Positions 19,386 to 21,574 of a DNA stretch of 21,574 nt are shown in pieces. The stretch covers positions 1 through 21,574 of the forward strand of contig CALSCP010001127.1 in NCBI GenBank assembly GCA_943704425.1. Direction: 5' to 3'. A program made the translations under genes and the position numbers. This stretch comes from Ministeria vibrans ATCC 50519 (Eukaryota; Opisthokonta; Filasterea). The notes under the pieces are model-generated. The model did not search any database. It had not been told where the DNA came from and was given only the letters and a program-made list of their open reading frames with translations. How positions within the stretch are numbered: the stretch's first letter is position 1; each line of letters starts with the position of its first letter.

Positions 19386-19812
19386 CAATGGTCAGAACTT
19401 GCAGGACTACAACTGAAGTTGTTTCATCAAGTGTGGACGGTCGTGCGAACCCGTTTTATCGACGATTGGATTTGCGCGACGGTCAAAGCGTCGCAACAAG
19501 AGTATCAGCTTGTGAATGTTGGAGCGGGGCTGGACACGCGTGCCTTCCGCATGAGCTGCCTTGGTGAGTCACCATCCTCGACAGCCCTGTGGGAGGTCGA
19601 CCTGCCCGCTGTAAACGACGTCAAAGCGGACATTCTCTCCCGCCTCAAGCCACAGGCGCTCTGCTCCCGCCACGGCGACCGAGCGTGTCGAGCGCGACTG
19701 TCTTTTGGTCGTACCCACTTCGTGTGACGATCAGCGCGTACTGCTGGCCCCGCGAGCGGCCGAGCGCGTGCCCTTGTTGTCGCCCGATGATGATGACATG
19801 GCGTTAATGGTA
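19386..19812 (+). pseudogene. Broken PPM/LCMT-type SAM-dependent methyltransferase remnant
   Basis: The frame from 19386, most likely entered by the acceptor TTGCAG at 19403-19404, encodes VRTRFIDDW, the SAM-binding NVGAGLDTRAFRM and EVDLPAVNDVKADI. These are motifs of the leucine carboxyl methyltransferase / TIGR00027 family, which methylates protein C-termini or small molecules. The frame then ends in an atypical basic run at the TGA 19725-19727. Coding-like sequence resumes in the +1 frame from about 19660 (ATERVERDCLLVVPTSCDD) to about 19812, where GTAGGT could be a donor. No GT-AG pair explains the shift. The family is about 300 residues; about 140 are visible, with no clear start exon within 180 bp of the divergent Cramped-like gene and no C-terminal half before the gene at 19971. 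A pseudogene or a consensus indel are the two readings. Confidence 0.65.
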
Positions 19813-19970
19813 GGTTTGATAGTACTCTGTGAGGTTGTAATGTGAAAGCAAAATAATATTGAATACTATTTATACTAATAATTTTTAATAATAATAATAA
19901 TTAATTTTCGTCCACCGACCCAAATAATAAAAACGACACCATTTCAATTTTTTTTGTCACCCGCTTCACC

Positions 19971-21574
19971 ATGACCACTGTTGAGGGAGTCAAACACGAA
20001 AGTACATGCAGAGAGACGCCCAAATCAGTGGTGGAGTTTGTGGAACTTTGCAAGGCAAAATGCAAAGGATACGATCGCCGTATTCATTCGTGCCGTCTTC
20101 GACTCGCGACGTATTTCCTTCTCGAAGCGCTGAAAGAGGGCCACGACCTCTACGGAGCAACCAGGGATGCAGGGTGTCTGTCACGCATTGGTCTGTCTAT
20201 TGAGGAGCTGCAGGGCCAGGCGGAGGGCGGCGAGCCAGAGGGCGTTCAGACGCAGGATGTTGCCGCGCTCGTCCAGTATGGAAAGTTTCTGGCCGATCTG
20301 CTGCTTGAAGCCGACAACAAGACCGTGTCGCTCTTGGCCGAAAAGTTTCCTTCAGTGGTCATTCGCAACATTCTGGCTGCCGATTGCCCTTTCAAGGCGG
20401 AGAAAGGCCAGGAGAAATTTTTGTCGGAATATCGTGGGTCGGCTGAGCGAGCGCTCGAACGCGTCGCTCTCGTTGCCAACAAAGACATCATTGTGACCAG
20501 CACCCTTCTGGAGCACCTCTTCCAACTGTGCGCTGCGTCGACAGTGCGCCCGGTCGTCGTGAAAATTTACACGACTCTGATGCTACAGTTTCAGGCGGAA
20601 AAAGTTCCCGCGCTCGTCAAGCACCACAATATTGCAACTACTCAAGAAGCTGATTTGGCCATGAAGGCGGCGAGTCTACAAAAGGGTATTAATGGCCTTG
20701 CTCCCTCCGCTGTTTACAAGAAATCCGTCACCACTCGTCTCATCTCGAAGTTGATTGAAGTGTTTTTGACATTCCCACCTGGCAGCAAACGCCGCGACAC
20801 GATTCTCAAACGGTCCCAATACTTTGTCCCGGTAGGAGAAAAGAGAAAACATGTTATAATCATAGAAAGAGAAAGATTCATAATAATAACAAATAATTAT
20901 AATATAATTATTATTATTATTATTATTATTATTATAATTATTATAATTATTTTGTTATTTATATGGTGACAGAGGAAAAAAATAATTCAGTATTAATTTT
21001 TTGTTTTCTTTTATCAGCTTCTCAAGGTGGGCATCCGAGTGATTCGCCAAGACCAGCGTCTGGTGGCAACAATGGTGGATTATCGTTTTATGGCGATGTT
21101 GTTTGAGCAAATGTCGTGCTCAATGACTTCTGCCCACGAAGAAATCATTCTTGTCGCTCTACGCCTGATTGACGAGGTGTTGCTGGTGAATCGGCGGTTG
21201 GATTACGAAGATGTTTGGGACGAAGATATTCGGGGAAAAATTTGTTGCTATAGCTCTCTCTTTGGTCTTTCACATCGGCGACATTTCCTGCAGCGTTGCT
21301 TTGGTCTTATTCTGGCGGTAAAACCCATGCAATAATATAATAATAATAATTAATGGTATATTAATTATTTGTATTATCATATAATTATTATGTATCTCAT
21401 ATATAGGGCGTCAAAAAAAATATGCGTCATATGTCGCGCATGCTGAAAGAGCACCTGCGGCACATTTCTTTTGCGATTGCAAGCTTCTGTGGCCTCGAGC
21501 GGAATCGTGCGACAGTCGATGCGATCAACGGAGTATTCAGCGACCATTCGCGATACTGGAGCTATAAGGAAAAT
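19971..21574 (+). CDS. Unrecognised helical protein, 5' part (continues past window)
   Basis: I do not recognise this protein. Exons 19971-20831, 21018-21317 and 21407-21574 give 443 residues and remain open at the window end. Introns have GTAGGA/ATCAG and GTAAAA/TATAG ends, both in phase 0. The protein has no signal peptide and no transmembrane segment. It is made of amphipathic helix-like stretches (SVVEFVELCKAKC, RLRLATYFLLEAL, ALVQYGKFLADLLLEA, KLIEVFLTFPP), which suggests an armadillo/HEAT-like solenoid; that is inference from helix spacing only. Low-complexity sequence is nearly absent, unlike the Cramped-like and 53BP1-like proteins, so the region is probably folded throughout. The start ATG follows CACC, a good context. 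Ile runs appear only if the first intron is read through. Confidence 0.8.
20880..20960. repeat. ATT/AAT microsatellite in an intron
   Basis: This ATT run with AATTATAATT interruptions occupies the middle of the intron 20832-21017 in the unrecognised gene. Reading through it gives an artefactual poly-Ile tail. Confidence 0.9.

Noticed and set aside
19564-19584. GTGAGT...ACAG as a 21-bp intron in the methyltransferase remnant
   Set aside because: It is too short to splice by any usual standard, keeps the frame unchanged, and the unspliced reading fits the family between the GAGLDTR and EVDLPAV motifs.

Overview
This is nuclear DNA of a unicellular eukaryote. Exons are GC-rich and introns and spacers AT-rich. 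Introns are short (54 to about 460 bp) with GT-AG ends, AAT/ATT microsatellites sit in non-coding DNA, and TAA, TAG and TGA all act as stops. The gene content is typical of a flagellated protist near the animal/fungal lineage: an ATP-gated P2X channel, a 53BP1-type Tudor-BRCT protein, syntaxin 5, a basal-body CCDC61/VFL3 protein, ASCC3 and a Cramped-like SANT protein. The window does not allow the species to be named.

Layout. 1-192: AAT repeat and the end of an intron. 193-1480 (+): last two exons of a cysteine-repeat type I membrane protein. 1959-3744 (+): P2X receptor, eight exons. 3789-8892 (+): 1635-residue 53BP1-like protein, only 44 bp after the P2X stop. 8893-9421: AT-rich spacer with a 180-bp GC-richer island of decayed coding character and a 166-bp AAT tract. 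9422-11680 (-): first 753 codons of an ASCC3 helicase whose remaining two thirds are absent. 11849-13171 (+): syntaxin 5, four exons. 13334-15133 (+): CCDC61/VFL3, three exons. 15353-16045 (+): pyroglutamyl peptidase I, two exons. 16081-19202 (-): Cramped-like SANT protein, four exons. 19386-19812 (+): broken remnant of a PPM/LCMT-type methyltransferase. 19971 to the window end (+): unrecognised, mostly helical protein, three exons so far.

These are unlinked housekeeping and signalling genes packed tightly; no operon or defence-type cluster is visible. Exon boundaries come from GT-AG signals, phase continuity and agreement with remembered family sequences, and each multi-exon total is a whole number of codons. 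The observations most worth following are the complete 53BP1 architecture with a changed methyl-lysine cage, the ASCC3 truncation at a microsatellite, the methyltransferase relic, the stop-codon/poly(A)-signal overlaps, and two frame-preserving stop-free introns.
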